A stretch of 35,923 nucleotides of DNA from Sulfobacillus benefaciens (GCA_003023695.1 PXYW01000029.1:38999-74921), one strand, 5' to 3'. Counted from the first letter of the stretch, positions 23,747-33,689 are shown. A program made the numbers and translations. The notes: generated by a model not told the origin, from the letters alone.

Positions 23747-24720
23747 TTTAATCGATACCAACCAAACTTGTTGTCTTGAGTATATAGCTGGCTCATTTGG
23801 CGAAGATCAGAGTCAAGGGAGGAATCCCAGGCAATCTCCAACGCCTTAACATTGCCAGCCAATTGGTCAGGATTAGTCGCCCCTACAATTGCACTAGACA
23901 CTGACGATTGCTGAAGCAGCCAGGCGATGGACAATGCCGCAGGATCCAGATGATGATCTCGCGCAAAATCGGCAAACCGATCCGCGAAATTCTGGCGGGA
24001 TTCGTCGATCATGGTGCGAAATCTAGGCACTTTATCCATTCTTGATCCCGGTGGCACCACACCACTCCGATATTTACCCGTCAACAATCCCCCCGCCAAA
24101 GGATAATAGGCTACCAAGCCCACCCCTTGATGACGGCACAGCGGCAACAACTCGATTTCCGGCCAGCGGTCTACTAACGAATAAGACGATTGTACCCCGG
24201 CAAATCGCGGCCAACCATAGCGATCACTTATTCCGAGTGCTACTGCCAATTCCCACGGCCAATAATTAGACGCTGCAATATACCGCACTTTTCCTGACCG
24301 CACCAAATCATCCAGGGTCGACAATGTTTCCTCTAGAGGCGTTTCTGGATCAAAGGTGTGCACATAAAATAAATCAATATAGTCGGTGTCCAGACTTTTT
24401 AGACTGCGTTCCACCTGAGCCAACAAATGACGTCGTGACGCTCCCCGATCATAAGGTCCCGGTCCTACCGGAAGCCCTGCCTTAGTCGCTATCACCGCTT
24501 CGTGTCGACCACCGTGCAAGGCCTCCCCAATAATTTTTTCCGATTCTCCCCCGCTATAGACGTTGGCGGTATCGATAAAATTAATCCCCAACTCTAGTGC
24601 GGCGTGAACGATTCTGATCGAGGTAGGTTTATCAGCGCGGCTGCCTAAAGCATTAGTTCCCAACCCTATAGCGGAGACTTTAAGCCCGCTTTTCCCTAGG
24701 AGCCGATATTGCATCCCCAT
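23743..24720 (-). CDS. Aldo/keto reductase
   Basis: The 325-residue TIM-barrel NADPH-dependent reductase has the catalytic tetrad in order: Asp in FIDTANVYSGGESE with its Tyr, Lys in AVIATKAGLP, His in IDLFYVHTFDP. Later SYSLVDRWPE and SSAIVGATNPDQLAGNVKAL form the cofactor site. It resembles the YajO/IolS/Kv-beta-like subgroup; the substrate is unknown. The frame is open 49 codons further, but ATG 24720 has GGGGGG 7 bases upstream and yields the standard MQYRLLGKSGLKVSAIGLGT start two residues in. Confidence 0.92.
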   Translation of the reverse strand: MGMQYRLLGKSGLKVSAIGLGTNALGSRADKPTSIRIVHAALELGINFIDTANVYSGGESEKIIGEALHGGRHEAVIATKAGLPVGPGPYDRGASRRHLLAQVERSLKSLDTDYIDLFYVHTFDPETPLEETLSTLDDLVRSGKVRYIAASNYWPWELAVALGISDRYGWPRFAGVQSSYSLVDRWPEIELLPLCRHQGVGLVAYYPLAGGLLTGKYRSGVVPPGSRMDKVPRFRTMIDESRQNFADRFADFARDHHLDPAALSIAWLLQQSSVSSAIVGATNPDQLAGNVKALEIAWDSSLDSDLRQMSQLYTQDNKFGWYRLN

Positions 24721-25039
24721 ATTTGAACCCCCCAACTTTGCGCCTTTTACCATTCTCAAATCATAATACGTGAGTCTCAATCTGCCAACGAGGAGTATTT
24801 GATCTCTGCCTAGCCGGTGCCAAAGCCTTCTTGTATGCATGGTTAGAAGTGAAGACGAATGCCACACGAATGTGCGTCCCGAAATGGATAGACAACCGCA
24901 AAAGACAATGCCATTAACTTATCCCTGGTGCGTTTAGAAAATCCCGATCCATGATGACAGGCGATGGGCGCGCGAAATTGCGTGTAATCCTGGCAAAACC
25001 CGGGAATGCTTGAAACGGAGCAGAAAGGAGCGATGTGCT
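24721..25039. other. Intergenic stretch, no gene recognised
   Basis: This 319-base region lies between divergent genes: aldo/keto reductase to the left and a small membrane protein to the right. Open frames crossing it lack ribosome sites and recognisable products. No clear promoter pair or repeat was found. It should hold the promoters of both genes. Confidence 0.5.
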
Positions 25040-25204
25040 ATGTGGCCGCAAATCCCCTTGGTCGCCCGCAGCATCTCCTCGCCGATGATTGTGCTGACGA
25101 CCCTGGGTATTCTCACCGCGGGATTTGGCAGTCTGGGCTTATGGTTTTCACGGCATATTTCCCACGACCACGACGACCAACCTCCAGCGTCAAAACCTGG
25201 GTAA
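25040..25204 (+). CDS. Small single-helix membrane protein with His/Asp-rich tail (54 aa)
   Basis: ATG 25040 is preceded by AAAGGAG at 9 bases, a strong ribosome site. The 54-residue product has one hydrophobic helix (about 16-36, MIVLTTLGILTAGFGSLGLW) and a short polar tail rich in His and Asp (HISHDHDD). The tail could bind metal, but this is speculative. I do not recognise a family. It converges on the cytochrome b module. Confidence 0.55.
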   Translation: MWPQIPLVARSISSPMIVLTTLGILTAGFGSLGLWFSRHISHDHDDQPPASKPG

Positions 25205-25238
25205 TCCCCGGTTGTTAGCTGTGTCGAAACGTATAAAA

Positions 25239-25265
25239 CGGCAACCCATCATACTTGGGTTGCCG
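25239..25265 (-). terminator. Terminator of the cytochrome b operon
   Basis: CGGCAACCCA (25239-25248) pairs perfectly with TGGGTTGCCG (25256-25265) around a 7-base loop. On the minus strand TTTTATA follows. It lies 18 bases past the last minus-strand stop (25284), between convergent genes. Confidence 0.8.
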
Positions 25266-25283
25266 TATGAGAAGAATCGCTAT

Positions 25284-25484
25284 TTAGTGCTGGACCGGTC
25301 GACGTCTCAGTGGGCTTAAGACGCCAAGGGCGAAAAACGTACCAACGAGAATTTCTATCACACCCATCACCATGGTGGGAACACTCAGATCCACAAATCC
25401 CGAACTAAGGGTGCCAAATCCGATGATGCCCAGCGCACTTCCTACGACCATCCGGATCAAGCTCCAACTCCATTTACGACGCAT
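25284..25484 (-). CDS. Two-helix small membrane protein in the cytochrome b operon (66 aa)
   Basis: The 66-residue product has two hydrophobic helices (about 8-28 and 34-56) and basic ends (MRRKW; SPLRRRPVQH). Its ATG lies inside the end of the preceding gene, overlapping by 11 bases, with only a weak AGGTCA upstream; translational coupling is likely. No family is recognised. It could be an accessory subunit of the b6-type complex (inferred from position). Confidence 0.65.
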   Translation of the reverse strand: MRRKWSWSLIRMVVGSALGIIGFGTLSSGFVDLSVPTMVMGVIEILVGTFFALGVLSPLRRRPVQH

Positions 25485-26448
25485 GACTTTGACCTGGTGC
25501 TACTGCAGTGGCCGCATCATTTGCATGGCTCCTGTAGAATTCCCGCCAAATCAAACGATGTACTCCCAAGTACCGGGGCAATTTGTTTAACCCGGGAATC
25601 CACGGCATCAAGGCCAATGCCAACCAGAAGAAGAAGCCGATACCTAATGCCCACGCGTCGCTAGCTGGCGAATTGGCGACTGCCGGCCATTGGTAGATCC
25701 ATGTGGGAATGGTCATCCACCAAGCGCCAGGATATCCATTGATAGCTGGGTGGATAATTCCCCAGTTGCCGCCCGCCATACTTTGCGTGGCCGGGTCGTT
25801 TTGCAGCGGTTGTCCTTGGAGGAACAATAGATAGTTTTGGTTGTCAAATCGAGTAATTACCGAAGAATTTCGGATAAGTGCACCCGACATCAACCCGCTC
25901 TTGCCAAGTGACAAGGTAGCATTCATTAACGTCGGTAAGGGACCGTAGTTGCCTTTGGGAACCACCACCGCGCCATTTTTGTATTGGCCCTTGTTCAAGG
26001 CCGCAGTGTATCGGGTTTCCCATAGGGCCTGCTGCGCAGGACTCGCGCTCTCGAATTGCTTCAAAGCTGGAGAAATTGCCGGGTTAATGGAAGCGGCCAT
26101 CTTCAAAGGATTTAAGATGAAATCCTGCTCGGCATTGATGGGGTGGAGAATGCCGACGGCTTTTTGCATCACACTTTCCACATTGCCCGTGCCATGATTG
26201 TACGGCGGCCCGTAATTGGCGATTTGCCCTTGGCCATCGAGAGCCCGTAGAGCAACCTGTTCGAATGCGACCGGATTACTGGTGGCATATCCCTTAATGG
26301 TTAACGGCTGTTTTTCAGGCACCGAAAACAGAATCGAAGCAACCAACACGACAATGGTCACAATCACAAATGTGCTAAACAGGTGTTTCACAAAGTCTTC
26401 CGGCACCATCCGATAGTTTTTTACCATATCGTCAGAGGTCTTTGTCAT
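25474..26448 (-). CDS. Membrane subunit with large soluble domain, partner of the b6-type cytochrome
   Basis: The 324-residue protein has one N-terminal helix (about 23-43), about 215 residues of soluble domain predicted outside the cytoplasm, and a C-terminal helix (about 265-288, ALGIGFFFWLALALMPW). The cytoplasmic tail has GLNKLPRYLGVHRLIWREFYR. The tail resembles ends of actinobacterial or chloroflexal quinol-cytochrome c reductase subunits (memory only). It occupies the place of subunit IV/petD but lacks the PEWY quinol motif. Its start overlaps the cytochrome b stop (ATGA). The function, for example docking an outer-face electron carrier, is inferred. Confidence 0.7.
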   Translation of the reverse strand: MTKTSDDMVKNYRMVPEDFVKHLFSTFVIVTIVVLVASILFSVPEKQPLTIKGYATSNPVAFEQVALRALDGQGQIANYGPPYNHGTGNVESVMQKAVGILHPINAEQDFILNPLKMAASINPAISPALKQFESASPAQQALWETRYTAALNKGQYKNGAVVVPKGNYGPLPTLMNATLSLGKSGLMSGALIRNSSVITRFDNQNYLLFLQGQPLQNDPATQSMAGGNWGIIHPAINGYPGAWWMTIPTWIYQWPAVANSPASDAWALGIGFFFWLALALMPWIPGLNKLPRYLGVHRLIWREFYRSHANDAATAVAPGQSHAS

Positions 26449-27068
26449 GATTTTGTCGCTCCTTCAGGGGACTGGCTTTTCACATCAGGGTAGGGAGGCA
26501 CTACGCTCTTGATGCGCACTCGAGTAATGTGAGCCGCAATCAGCAAGGTTAAAGTCAAGGGAAGTACCACGACATGCATTCCAAACATCTGCCCTGCATT
26601 GGTCAGGTTCACCCATCCCAATCCCAGCGCATTCAGCCCGTCTTTAGCCTGCACCGCGTTCCATTCAGAATACAAGTCTCCATTAATCAAGAACCCGGTG
26701 AATGCTGTAGGAATGGCGATTAAGAACGAGATCGCTCCAAGCAGCCATGTCATTCCCCGCCCGCCACGCCATGCGCCGGTAAAAAACACTCTCCACAAGT
26801 GGAGCATCATGAAGAAAAAGAAGGCTTGCACCGACCAAAAATGCGTCGCTGCGACAAACCGCATAGCCCCGTTATAAGACCAGGTATCGGGTCCATTTGC
26901 CGCTAAAATGATGCCGGAAATTATGAGCGCCACGAAACTTGAAGCAGTTAATGAGCCCAGCATGTACATAAACCCTTGCGCGTATTCCGGCATTTCACTA
27001 GGGAGCCAGGTATCGGCTGACAACACTTGTCCCGCCATGCGTTTTGATGTAAGTGTCCAGTTGGCCAT
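26445..27068 (-). CDS. Cytochrome b6-like di-haem membrane subunit
   Basis: The 207-residue protein has four transmembrane helices. It carries two pairs of haem-b ligands: His76 and His90 (ATHFWSVQAFFFFMMLHLWR), and His165 and His180 (from GMHVVVLP to AAHITR). The second pair has 14 residues between ligands, the b6 rather than mitochondrial-b spacing. FTGFLINGDLYSEWNAVQ is the quinol-site loop. It should oxidise menaquinol and pass electrons through haems b. AAGGAG lies 9 bases before ATG 27068. No Rieske gene is next to it. Confidence 0.92.
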   Translation of the reverse strand: MANWTLTSKRMAGQVLSADTWLPSEMPEYAQGFMYMLGSLTASSFVALIISGIILAANGPDTWSYNGAMRFVAATHFWSVQAFFFFMMLHLWRVFFTGAWRGGRGMTWLLGAISFLIAIPTAFTGFLINGDLYSEWNAVQAKDGLNALGLGWVNLTNAGQMFGMHVVVLPLTLTLLIAAHITRVRIKSVVPPYPDVKSQSPEGATKS

Positions 27069-27097
27069 GGCATATCACTCCTTAATTATTCTGATGA

Positions 27098-27187
27098 CTA
27101 GTGTCGCCTCTGGGGCAAAAATAGTCCGACGATGAACGTTAACAAAAACAATCCTTCTACAATAAAATTGCCTGATCCTGGTGACAT
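27098..27187 (-). CDS. 29-residue single-helix peptide leading the cytochrome b operon
   Basis: ATG 27187-27185 has AGGGGG 8 bases upstream and is followed by 28 codons and TAG. The product begins MSPGSGNFIVEGLFLLTFIV and ends in LPQRRH, so it has one hydrophobic helix and a basic cytoplasmic end. It stops 29 bases before the cytochrome b6-like ATG. Its size, single helix and place recall the tiny PetG/PetL/PetN subunits of b6f complexes; no homology is claimed. Confidence 0.55.
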   Translation of the reverse strand: MSPGSGNFIVEGLFLLTFIVGLFLPQRRH

Positions 27188-27678
27188 TGGCTGCACCCCC
27201 TGCAAAAATTCATGTGTTTAGTCTACCGAGACATTTCATTCCAGCCCATGGGCGCATGGTCCATGACGGGGGACCAAACGGCCCATTATCAATGGGGCTA
27301 TTAGGCTCTCATGTCGTAAGTCTTCCTATATGGGAGAGGTTGAGAGTTGTAATGGGAGGCACCAGAGGAGCTTCAAAGTACTAGGTCCTGCCAATACCTA
27401 AGGGACTCCATCTAGGCATCAAATAATGTCCATAGCAACTCCGATGCTTAGCACTATTCTCCCATGATAGGCCCTTCCTATAACAGGGATAGAACCGATA
27501 TATTAGATCAATTCCTTGGACGATGCTATGATCACCTTGAACACATTGACATTTTCGTCATTTTGCCACGGTGTTGGATTATCGGTACGGAGTTTCCCGC
27601 ATTGGGTTCCTCCTGATATACTGGCGTCATATTCTCAAATGTTTTCCGTTATCCGATTCTATTGAAGGACGGTGTAAA
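27188..27678. other. 491-base intergenic region with putative leuC promoter
   Basis: The region separates the divergent cytochrome b operon and leuC. An extended -10 (TGATATACT, 27614-27622) lies about 57 bases before the leuC ATG, with a poor -35. A TTGACA at 27546-27551 has no -10 at a proper spacing. No T-box, leader peptide rich in leucine, or insertion sequence was found. The frames that cross it are not convincing. Confidence 0.45.
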
Positions 27679-29103
27679 ATGGCTGCTCGTACCCTATTTG
27701 AAAAAATTTGGGAGCAACATGTGGTGACTGCCATTGACGATAATCGGTCACTTCTTTATATAGACTTACATCTTCTCCATGAGGTCACCTCTCCACAAGC
27801 TTTCGAGGGATTGCGCCTAAATCACCGCACAGTGCGGCGACCCGACAAAAGTTTTGCGGTAATGGATCACAATGTGCCCACCACTGATCGCTCCATTCCC
27901 ATTCAAGATCCCATCGCCCGTAGGCAAATTGAACTTTTGGAGTCCAATTGCCAGGAATTTGGCATTCCACTTTTTAACTTGTCCCATCCCGAACAAGGAA
28001 TCGTCCACATCGTGGGCCCAGAGCAAGGACTAACCCAGCCAGGCATGACGATTGTCTGCGGGGACAGCCATACCGCAACACACGGTGCCTTTGGCGCTCT
28101 AGCTTTTGGCATTGGTACCAGCGAAGTGGAACACGTGCTGGCAACGCAATGTTTAGTACAAGGGCGTCCAAAGACCATGGAGGTACGCTTCATCGGCACC
28201 CGTCCCTTTGGCGTCACCCCTAAAGATATGATTCTAGCCCTGATTGGCCAGATCGGCACCGCCGGTGCTACCGGCTATGTGATCGAATATACTGGGGAAG
28301 CGGTTCACGGTTTGACCATGGAAGAACGGATGACGCTCTGCAACATGTCAATCGAAGCCGGGGCGCGGGCAGGTATGGTTTCACCCGATGCGACTACCAT
28401 TGACTATCTCCGTGGCAGACATTTCGTTCCCCAAGGCTTAGAATTTGATACTGCTGCTGCAACCTGGCTATCCTATGCTACTGATCCCGGAGCACATTTC
28501 GACCGTGTCGTTACTGTGGATCTAAACCATTTAGCCCCTATGGTCACTTGGGGAACCAATCCTGGAATGGTCACATCCATTGAATCCCGTGTTCCGGACC
28601 CGGCACAGGCCCAAGGCCCTTCGGAGAAGACGGCATGGGAATTGGCCCTCCAGTATATGGACTTGAAGCCAGGCACCCCAATACAAGAGATTGCCATCGA
28701 CCGGGTCTTTATTGGGTCCTGCACCAATGGACGGCTTGAAGATCTGATCCGTGCTGCTCGAGTGGTCAAAGGTCGGCATGTCGCCCCTACAGTGCACGCC
28801 ATGGTGGTACCGGGATCCGGCATTGTAAAACACCAAGCCGAAAAGTTAGGACTGCACCAAGTGTTTCTGGAAGCGGGCTTTGAATGGCGCGAACCAGGCT
28901 GCAGCATGTGTCTGGGGATGAACGAAGATATCCTTGAACCAGGAGAACGATGCGCATCAACATCGAATCGCAATTTTGAAGGAAGGCAAGGGCGTGGTGG
29001 CCGTACTCACCTCGTCAGCCCTGAAATGGCTGCAGCAGCAGCGCTATTCGGGCATTTTGTGGATACCCGGCCTTTGCTGCAAACCGAGGAGGTGTCGTCA
29101 TGA
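27679..29103 (+). CDS. leuC: 3-isopropylmalate dehydratase large subunit
   Basis: The 474-residue protein is the large subunit of isopropylmalate isomerase, in leucine synthesis. Cluster cysteines appear in [12 protein letters not shown] and as the pair in [27 protein letters not shown] is the standard N-terminus, and [20 protein letters not shown] is the aconitase signature. ATG 27679 has GAAGGA 9 bases upstream; the longer frame adds 36 unrelated residues. The stop overlaps leuD (ATGA). Length is normal for the bacterial form. Confidence 0.96.
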   Translation: MAARTLFEKIWEQHVVTAIDDNRSLLYIDLHLLHEVTSPQAFEGLRLNHRTVRRPDKSFAVMDHNVPTTDRSIPIQDPIARRQIELLESNCQEFGIPLFNLSHPEQGIVHIVGPEQGLTQPGMTIVCGDSHTATHGAFGALAFGIGTSEVEHVLATQCLVQGRPKTMEVRFIGTRPFGVTPKDMILALIGQIGTAGATGYVIEYTGEAVHGLTMEERMTLCNMSIEAGARAGMVSPDATTIDYLRGRHFVPQGLEFDTAAATWLSYATDPGAHFDRVVTVDLNHLAPMVTWGTNPGMVTSIESRVPDPAQAQGPSEKTAWELALQYMDLKPGTPIQEIAIDRVFIGSCTNGRLEDLIRAARVVKGRHVAPTVHAMVVPGSGIVKHQAEKLGLHQVFLEAGFEWREPGCSMCLGMNEDILEPGERCASTSNRNFEGRQGRGGRTHLVSPEMAAAAALFGHFVDTRPLLQTEEVSS

Positions 29104-29708
29104 AGCCTTTGACACAGCATCGTGGGCGCGCAATTCCGTTAGAACGCGCTAATGTCGATACAGATCAAATTATTCCCAAACAATTCCTTAAGCGGGTTGA
29201 ACGTACGGGCTTTGGACAGTTCCTGTTCTTCGACTGGCGGTTTGCCGAAGATGGTAGCGAACGGCCTGATTTCATTCTCAATCAGCCACAATATCGTCAC
29301 GGCACTATTCTTTTAGCAGGACCCAATTTTGGTTCAGGATCGTCCCGAGAACACGCCCCCTGGGCTTTGCAAGACTGGGGACTTGCCGCGGTTATTGCGC
29401 CATCATTTGCTGATATCTTTTACAACAACTGTCTAAAGAACGGCTTGTTGCCGATTCCCTTAGCAGAAGGTGACGTCTCCCGATTGATGGACCAAGCTAA
29501 AGGCTCCGAGGGACTTTGGCTAACCATCGATGTTGCTGCTCGCACCGTGACCACCGATTCGGGAGAAGTGTTTTCTTTCCCTCTGGACGACTACGCCCGA
29601 GAGAGTCTCTTGCAAGGACTAGACGACATTGGCCGGACATTGGTTTTTGCTCCAGAAATCGATGCCTACGAAAATCGGGTTAAACCGCGAGTTAATACCT
29701 TAGGTTGA
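29100..29708 (+). CDS. leuD: 3-isopropylmalate dehydratase small subunit
   Basis: The 202-residue swivel subunit pairs with LeuC. It has [20 protein letters not shown] near the start, the substrate-specificity segment [17 protein letters not shown], and [14 protein letters not shown]. It is complete and translationally coupled to leuC by a four-base overlap. An imperfectly terminating hairpin follows. Confidence 0.96.
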   Translation: MKPLTQHRGRAIPLERANVDTDQIIPKQFLKRVERTGFGQFLFFDWRFAEDGSERPDFILNQPQYRHGTILLAGPNFGSGSSREHAPWALQDWGLAAVIAPSFADIFYNNCLKNGLLPIPLAEGDVSRLMDQAKGSEGLWLTIDVAARTVTTDSGEVFSFPLDDYARESLLQGLDDIGRTLVFAPEIDAYENRVKPRVNTLG

Positions 29709-29717
29709 TAATGCCGC

Positions 29718-29745
29718 AGAGGGGGACCATTTTCGATCCCCCTCT
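29718..29745. terminator. Hairpin between convergent leuD and transporter genes
   Basis: AGAGGGGGA (29718-29726) pairs with TCCCCCTCT (29737-29745) around a 10-base loop. Neither side has a T-run, so termination strength is uncertain; it may protect 3' ends of both transcripts. Confidence 0.55.
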
Positions 29746-29753
29746 CCCGCTAG

Positions 29754-30638
29754 TCAAGCAAGTGGCGTCTTGGGTGCGGATTCACGACCCAAATATAAGG
29801 CCAGCATAATTAACACGGACCCAATGTAAAAGGACGCCGTCAAGGTCGTATGGGTAATGATCACGGAAAGCAGCACCCCTAAAATCGGTTGCAAATATAG
29901 AAACAATGCAGCCAATGCTACCGGTACGCTGCTTACCGCAAACATCCAAAGGTAATAAGCCAAAGCGGTGGCCAACAGGGCCAAATACAAAAGAGCCCAC
30001 AATTCACCATGGATCCAAGTCTTTGGCATCTTCGCCCCCGTCAACAGCCATACCGGAACAATGCCGATAAACCCTCCCAGCAAGGTCGCCGTATTGGCAG
30101 TAGGCGCCGACAATTTTGCGGCCAACCGAGAAGAAAACACATTATACGTGGCAAAACATAGCACGGCAGCCAATAACGATAAATCCCCTGAAAGGTATCC
30201 TAAATGTCCCACGGTCGGAAAGCCTGCAATAGCCCATACCCCGACCACAGCGGATCCCAGAGCCCATTTGCGCCCCGCCCCCAAAGATTCTTTCAGCCAA
30301 ACGGCCGCAATCACTGCCGTGGCTAAAGGCTCCAAAGCAATGGACATCGCCGCCATTGCCGGCGAGGACAAGTATAGCCCTAAAGATTGCAAGTAGACGG
30401 GAAGGGAAAACCCAACAATTCCTAGTACGAACGACCACCCTACAGTGTGCCAATTCCAAGGGCTTTTGGCTCCTACCCACAAAAACGGTATCAGCACAAA
30501 GCCACCGACTCCTAACCGCACCAAAGTCAAAAATTGCGCGGTCATGCCGTGAAGCGCGATGGCGGTCACGGGATAAGCTGCCGCCCAAATTAAGTTCATC
30601 AGGACTAAGACACCAATATTCCCCAATTTTGGTTTCAC
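29754..30638 (-). CDS. EamA/DMT-family transporter (10 transmembrane helices)
   Basis: The 294-residue protein is a drug/metabolite transporter of the EamA family with two five-helix repeats. Repeat 1 starts at VLVMNLIWAAAYPVTAIALH and includes LVRLGVGGFVLIPF; repeat 2 includes LAAVLCFATYNVFSSRLAA and ends with FLYLQPILGVLLSVII. Members export amino acids or metabolites, but the substrate cannot be told. GTG 30638 has AAGGAG 8 bases upstream. Its leader contains a small inverted repeat (GAAACC near 30668) of unknown role. Confidence 0.9.
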   Translation of the reverse strand: MKPKLGNIGVLVLMNLIWAAAYPVTAIALHGMTAQFLTLVRLGVGGFVLIPFLWVGAKSPWNWHTVGWSFVLGIVGFSLPVYLQSLGLYLSSPAMAAMSIALEPLATAVIAAVWLKESLGAGRKWALGSAVVGVWAIAGFPTVGHLGYLSGDLSLLAAVLCFATYNVFSSRLAAKLSAPTANTATLLGGFIGIVPVWLLTGAKMPKTWIHGELWALLYLALLATALAYYLWMFAVSSVPVALAALFLYLQPILGVLLSVIITHTTLTASFYIGSVLIMLALYLGRESAPKTPLA

Positions 30639-30753
30639 TTGTATTTCTCCTTGTCACGAAGTCCGTTGAAACCTTCGGGGTTTCGCAGTGTGCTTTCCAA
30701 GTCGGCCCCAAACACATATAACTCCCGGTTTACTTTGTCATAGCAACCAGTCA

Positions 30754-30783
30754 TTGGTCAATTGGATCTGAGTTGGCTATGAT
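30754..30783 (+). promoter_or_regulatory. Putative sucAB promoter
   Basis: TTGGTC (30754-30759) and TATGAT (30778-30783) are 18 bases apart. The predicted start is about 75 bases before the sucA ATG. Confidence 0.45.
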
Positions 30784-30863
30784 GAAGCTGTCAAATGGCT
30801 GGTGACGGAAAAGATTTTTGGGGATTTGGACATCCTGTCATTAATGCAAAGGAGATGAGGCAC

Positions 30864-33689
30864 ATGGCTACCCAGAAGCCAGGCGAAGCTCAGCAGTTTT
30901 GGGAAAATTTCTATGGTCCAAATCAAGGATACCTCTTCGACCTTTATGAACACTATTTGCAAAATCCGGCCAGCGTCGATCCGGCAACGCGGGCTATTTT
31001 CGATGAAATGGGAGCCCCCCCGCTTGAAACTGTCAACGAACAGCCGGAAACTTTGCTATCAACCGACTTAGTGCGAACCGACCTTGTCGGACGGGCCGCC
31101 GAATTGGTTCGCAATATTAGAGCTTATGGCCACCTATCGGCCAAAATTAACCCTCTGGAGTCGCCTCCAGAACTGGTCGCATTGCTGCAACCCAAAACCT
31201 ACGATTTAAGTGCAACCGATCTTAAAAGCTTGGCCGCTAGAGCTGTTATCGCAGATGCTCCAACGTCTCTCGCCACAGCATGGGATGTGGTTAATTACTT
31301 GACCGCGATTTATACGGGCACCACGGCTTTTGAATTTCGCCAAATACAGGATGTTGCGGAACGCGATTGGCTTGACCGATATGTGGAGCAGGGGTATGCC
31401 CGTCCTCATCTATCCCCAGCCGAACAAAGAGACCTGTTACAACGGTTAATTACGGTTGAGCAATTTGAACGTTTTTTGCATGGCACTTTTCCCGGCCAAA
31501 AGCGATTTTCGATTGAAGGGACAGACGTCTTAGTCCCAATGCTCGATACTTTGACCCATTTAGCAGCACATTCGGGAATTCCCGAATTAATGATTGGAAT
31601 GGCTCACCGGGGTCGGCTCAGTGTGTTGGCCCATAATCTTGGAAAACCCTATAAGGACATTTTCTCCGAATTCCATACCGCTCCCAATAAAGACATGACC
31701 CCATCGGAAGGGTCCATGGGCATCAACTTTGGTTGGACCGGAGACGTGAAGTATCATCTGGGCGCAAAAAAAACGCTGCAAGAAAGCAATATGGTAGAAA
31801 TTCGGCTTACCCTGGCTAATAATCCCAGCCACCTGGAGTTCGTTGATCCTGTGGTTGAAGGATATTCCCGAGCGGCCCAGGACAATCGTCGGACGGCAGG
31901 TGCACCAGACCAGCAGGTCGACCGGGCATTACCTATCTTGATACATGGAGACGCGGCCTTCCCGGGCGAGGGTATCGTTGCTGAAACTTTGAACTTATCA
32001 GGTCTTCGCGGATACTACACCGGAGGCACTATCCACATCATCGCCAATAACAACTTAGGCTTTACCACCGAAACGGCGGACGAACGGTCCACCCTCTATG
32101 CCAGTGACTTGGCCAAAGGATTTGAAATTCCCATTGTGCATGTTAATGCTGACGATCCAGAAGCATGCCTGGCCGCCGTGCAAATGGCTTACGCCTACCG
32201 ACAGCAATACCATAAGGATTTCTTAATAGATGTTGTCGGATATCGTCGCTGGGGGCATAACGAAGGTGATGACCCGAGCATTACTCAACCCACCATGTAC
32301 ACGGTGATTGGTGAGCATCCCACAGTAGCCACCCTCTATGGACAAAAACTCTCTGAATCAGGGGTGGTCACCAAACCCCAGATTGACGAAATGATTCACA
32401 AAGTGCAGGACCAATTGCGGCACATTTACGCAGAAACTGCAGAGAATCCTACACAATTTACGCTGGCTAACCAACAGGATGAGCCGGCTACGGTGAGCAC
32501 CGCTCCGATATCGGCTGACATGTTGCGCCAGTTCAATGAGGAGCTGTTAACCTGGCCAAAAGGATTTTCCGTTAACCCCAAACTAGAGCGAATCTTGATG
32601 CGCCGCAAAGAGGCGTTGGACTTGGCGGGCGGTATTGATTGGGCTCATGCTGAAGCCTTGGCATTTGCCTCAATAATAGCGGATGGCACACCAACGCGGC
32701 TCAGTGGCCAAGACAGTGAGCGAGGCACCTTTAGTCAGCGCCATCTGGTTCTGCACGATATGGTCAACGGTGCCACATACACACCACTGCAACACCTGAG
32801 CCATGCGCAGGCGTCCTTTGCCGTCTATAACAGCCCATTGTCGGAAGCCTCAGTGTTAGGATTCGAATACGGATACAGTGTGCAAGCGCCCGATGCTCTC
32901 GTGCTCTGGGAAGCGCAATATGGAGATTTTGCCAATTCGGCTCAAGTCATGATCGACCAGTTTATTGCCCCCGGACGTGCTAAGTGGCGGCAGCAATCGT
33001 CTTTAGTGTTATTGCTGCCTCATGGTTATGAGGGGATGGGTCCAGAGCACTCCAGCGGCCGTTTGGAAAGATATTTGCAGCTTTCCGCGGAGGAAAACTG
33101 GACAGTTACTAACCCAACTAATGCGGCTCAATATTTTCATCTGTTGCGATCCCAAGCGGCACGGCTGCAAGTGAAACCACGTCCCTTGGTGATCATGGCG
33201 CCGAAAAGCCTTTTGCGCAATACCATGGCCTATTGCAGCCTGAACGATTTAGTGGCCGGTGAATTTCAGCCGATTTTAGCACATTCTGTGGCACTTCCCG
33301 AAACAGTGACACGTCTGGTACTCTGTAGTGGTAAAATTTCCATCGAATTGGATGTATTTATGAAACAAAATCCGGAAATGAGTACAGATTGGATCCAAGT
33401 AGCGCGGGTTGAGCAACTGTTTCCCTTCCCAGAGTCGGCAATAGCAGCTATCGCCCAGTCATTGCCTAACCTGAAAGAAGTGGTCTGGTTGCAGGAAGAA
33501 CCGCAAAACATGGGGGCTTGGCATTATATCAAGCCATATTTAGACAACTTATTGGGTGGGGTGCCCATCACGTACATTGGACGTCCACCGCATGCCAGCC
33601 CGGCTGAAGGTCAGAGCCAGGTGCATGCCAAGGAACAACGGCGCATCTTAACCGCCGCTGTATCGGCCATTGAGGAGGGAATGCGTTGA
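30864..33689 (+). CDS. sucA: 2-oxoglutarate dehydrogenase E1 component
   Basis: The 941-residue thiamine-diphosphate enzyme decarboxylates 2-oxoglutarate in the TCA cycle. Landmarks are the N-terminal [40 protein letters not shown] (about residue 250), the ThDP segment [20 protein letters not shown] and [10 protein letters not shown], and [12 protein letters not shown]. The transketolase-like C-terminal half has [23 protein letters not shown] 30864 has AAGGAG 9 bases upstream. The stop overlaps sucB by four bases. Length fits Bacillus OdhA. Confidence 0.95.
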   Translation: MATQKPGEAQQFWENFYGPNQGYLFDLYEHYLQNPASVDPATRAIFDEMGAPPLETVNEQPETLLSTDLVRTDLVGRAAELVRNIRAYGHLSAKINPLESPPELVALLQPKTYDLSATDLKSLAARAVIADAPTSLATAWDVVNYLTAIYTGTTAFEFRQIQDVAERDWLDRYVEQGYARPHLSPAEQRDLLQRLITVEQFERFLHGTFPGQKRFSIEGTDVLVPMLDTLTHLAAHSGIPELMIGMAHRGRLSVLAHNLGKPYKDIFSEFHTAPNKDMTPSEGSMGINFGWTGDVKYHLGAKKTLQESNMVEIRLTLANNPSHLEFVDPVVEGYSRAAQDNRRTAGAPDQQVDRALPILIHGDAAFPGEGIVAETLNLSGLRGYYTGGTIHIIANNNLGFTTETADERSTLYASDLAKGFEIPIVHVNADDPEACLAAVQMAYAYRQQYHKDFLIDVVGYRRWGHNEGDDPSITQPTMYTVIGEHPTVATLYGQKLSESGVVTKPQIDEMIHKVQDQLRHIYAETAENPTQFTLANQQDEPATVSTAPISADMLRQFNEELLTWPKGFSVNPKLERILMRRKEALDLAGGIDWAHAEALAFASIIADGTPTRLSGQDSERGTFSQRHLVLHDMVNGATYTPLQHLSHAQASFAVYNSPLSEASVLGFEYGYSVQAPDALVLWEAQYGDFANSAQVMIDQFIAPGRAKWRQQSSLVLLLPHGYEGMGPEHSSGRLERYLQLSAEENWTVTNPTNAAQYFHLLRSQAARLQVKPRPLVIMAPKSLLRNTMAYCSLNDLVAGEFQPILAHSVALPETVTRLVLCSGKISIELDVFMKQNPEMSTDWIQVARVEQLFPFPESAIAAIAQSLPNLKEVVWLQEEPQNMGAWHYIKPYLDNLLGGVPITYIGRPPHASPAEGQSQVHAKEQRRILTAAVSAIEEGMR

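Noticed and set aside
27546..27551. TTGACA as -35 for leuC
   Set aside because: No acceptable -10 lies 15-19 bases downstream; the extended -10 at 27614 is a better candidate.
27527..27660. Leucine leader peptide upstream of leuC (an ATG-started frame of about 42 codons)
   Set aside because: It is not leucine-rich, has no ribosome site, and no attenuator hairpins follow.
30640..30780. Possible riboswitch in the leader of the EamA transporter (inverted repeat GAAACC/GGTTTC and neighbouring short repeats)
   Set aside because: The stem is only six pairs, no known riboswitch core could be matched, and no terminator or ribosome-site pairing was evident.
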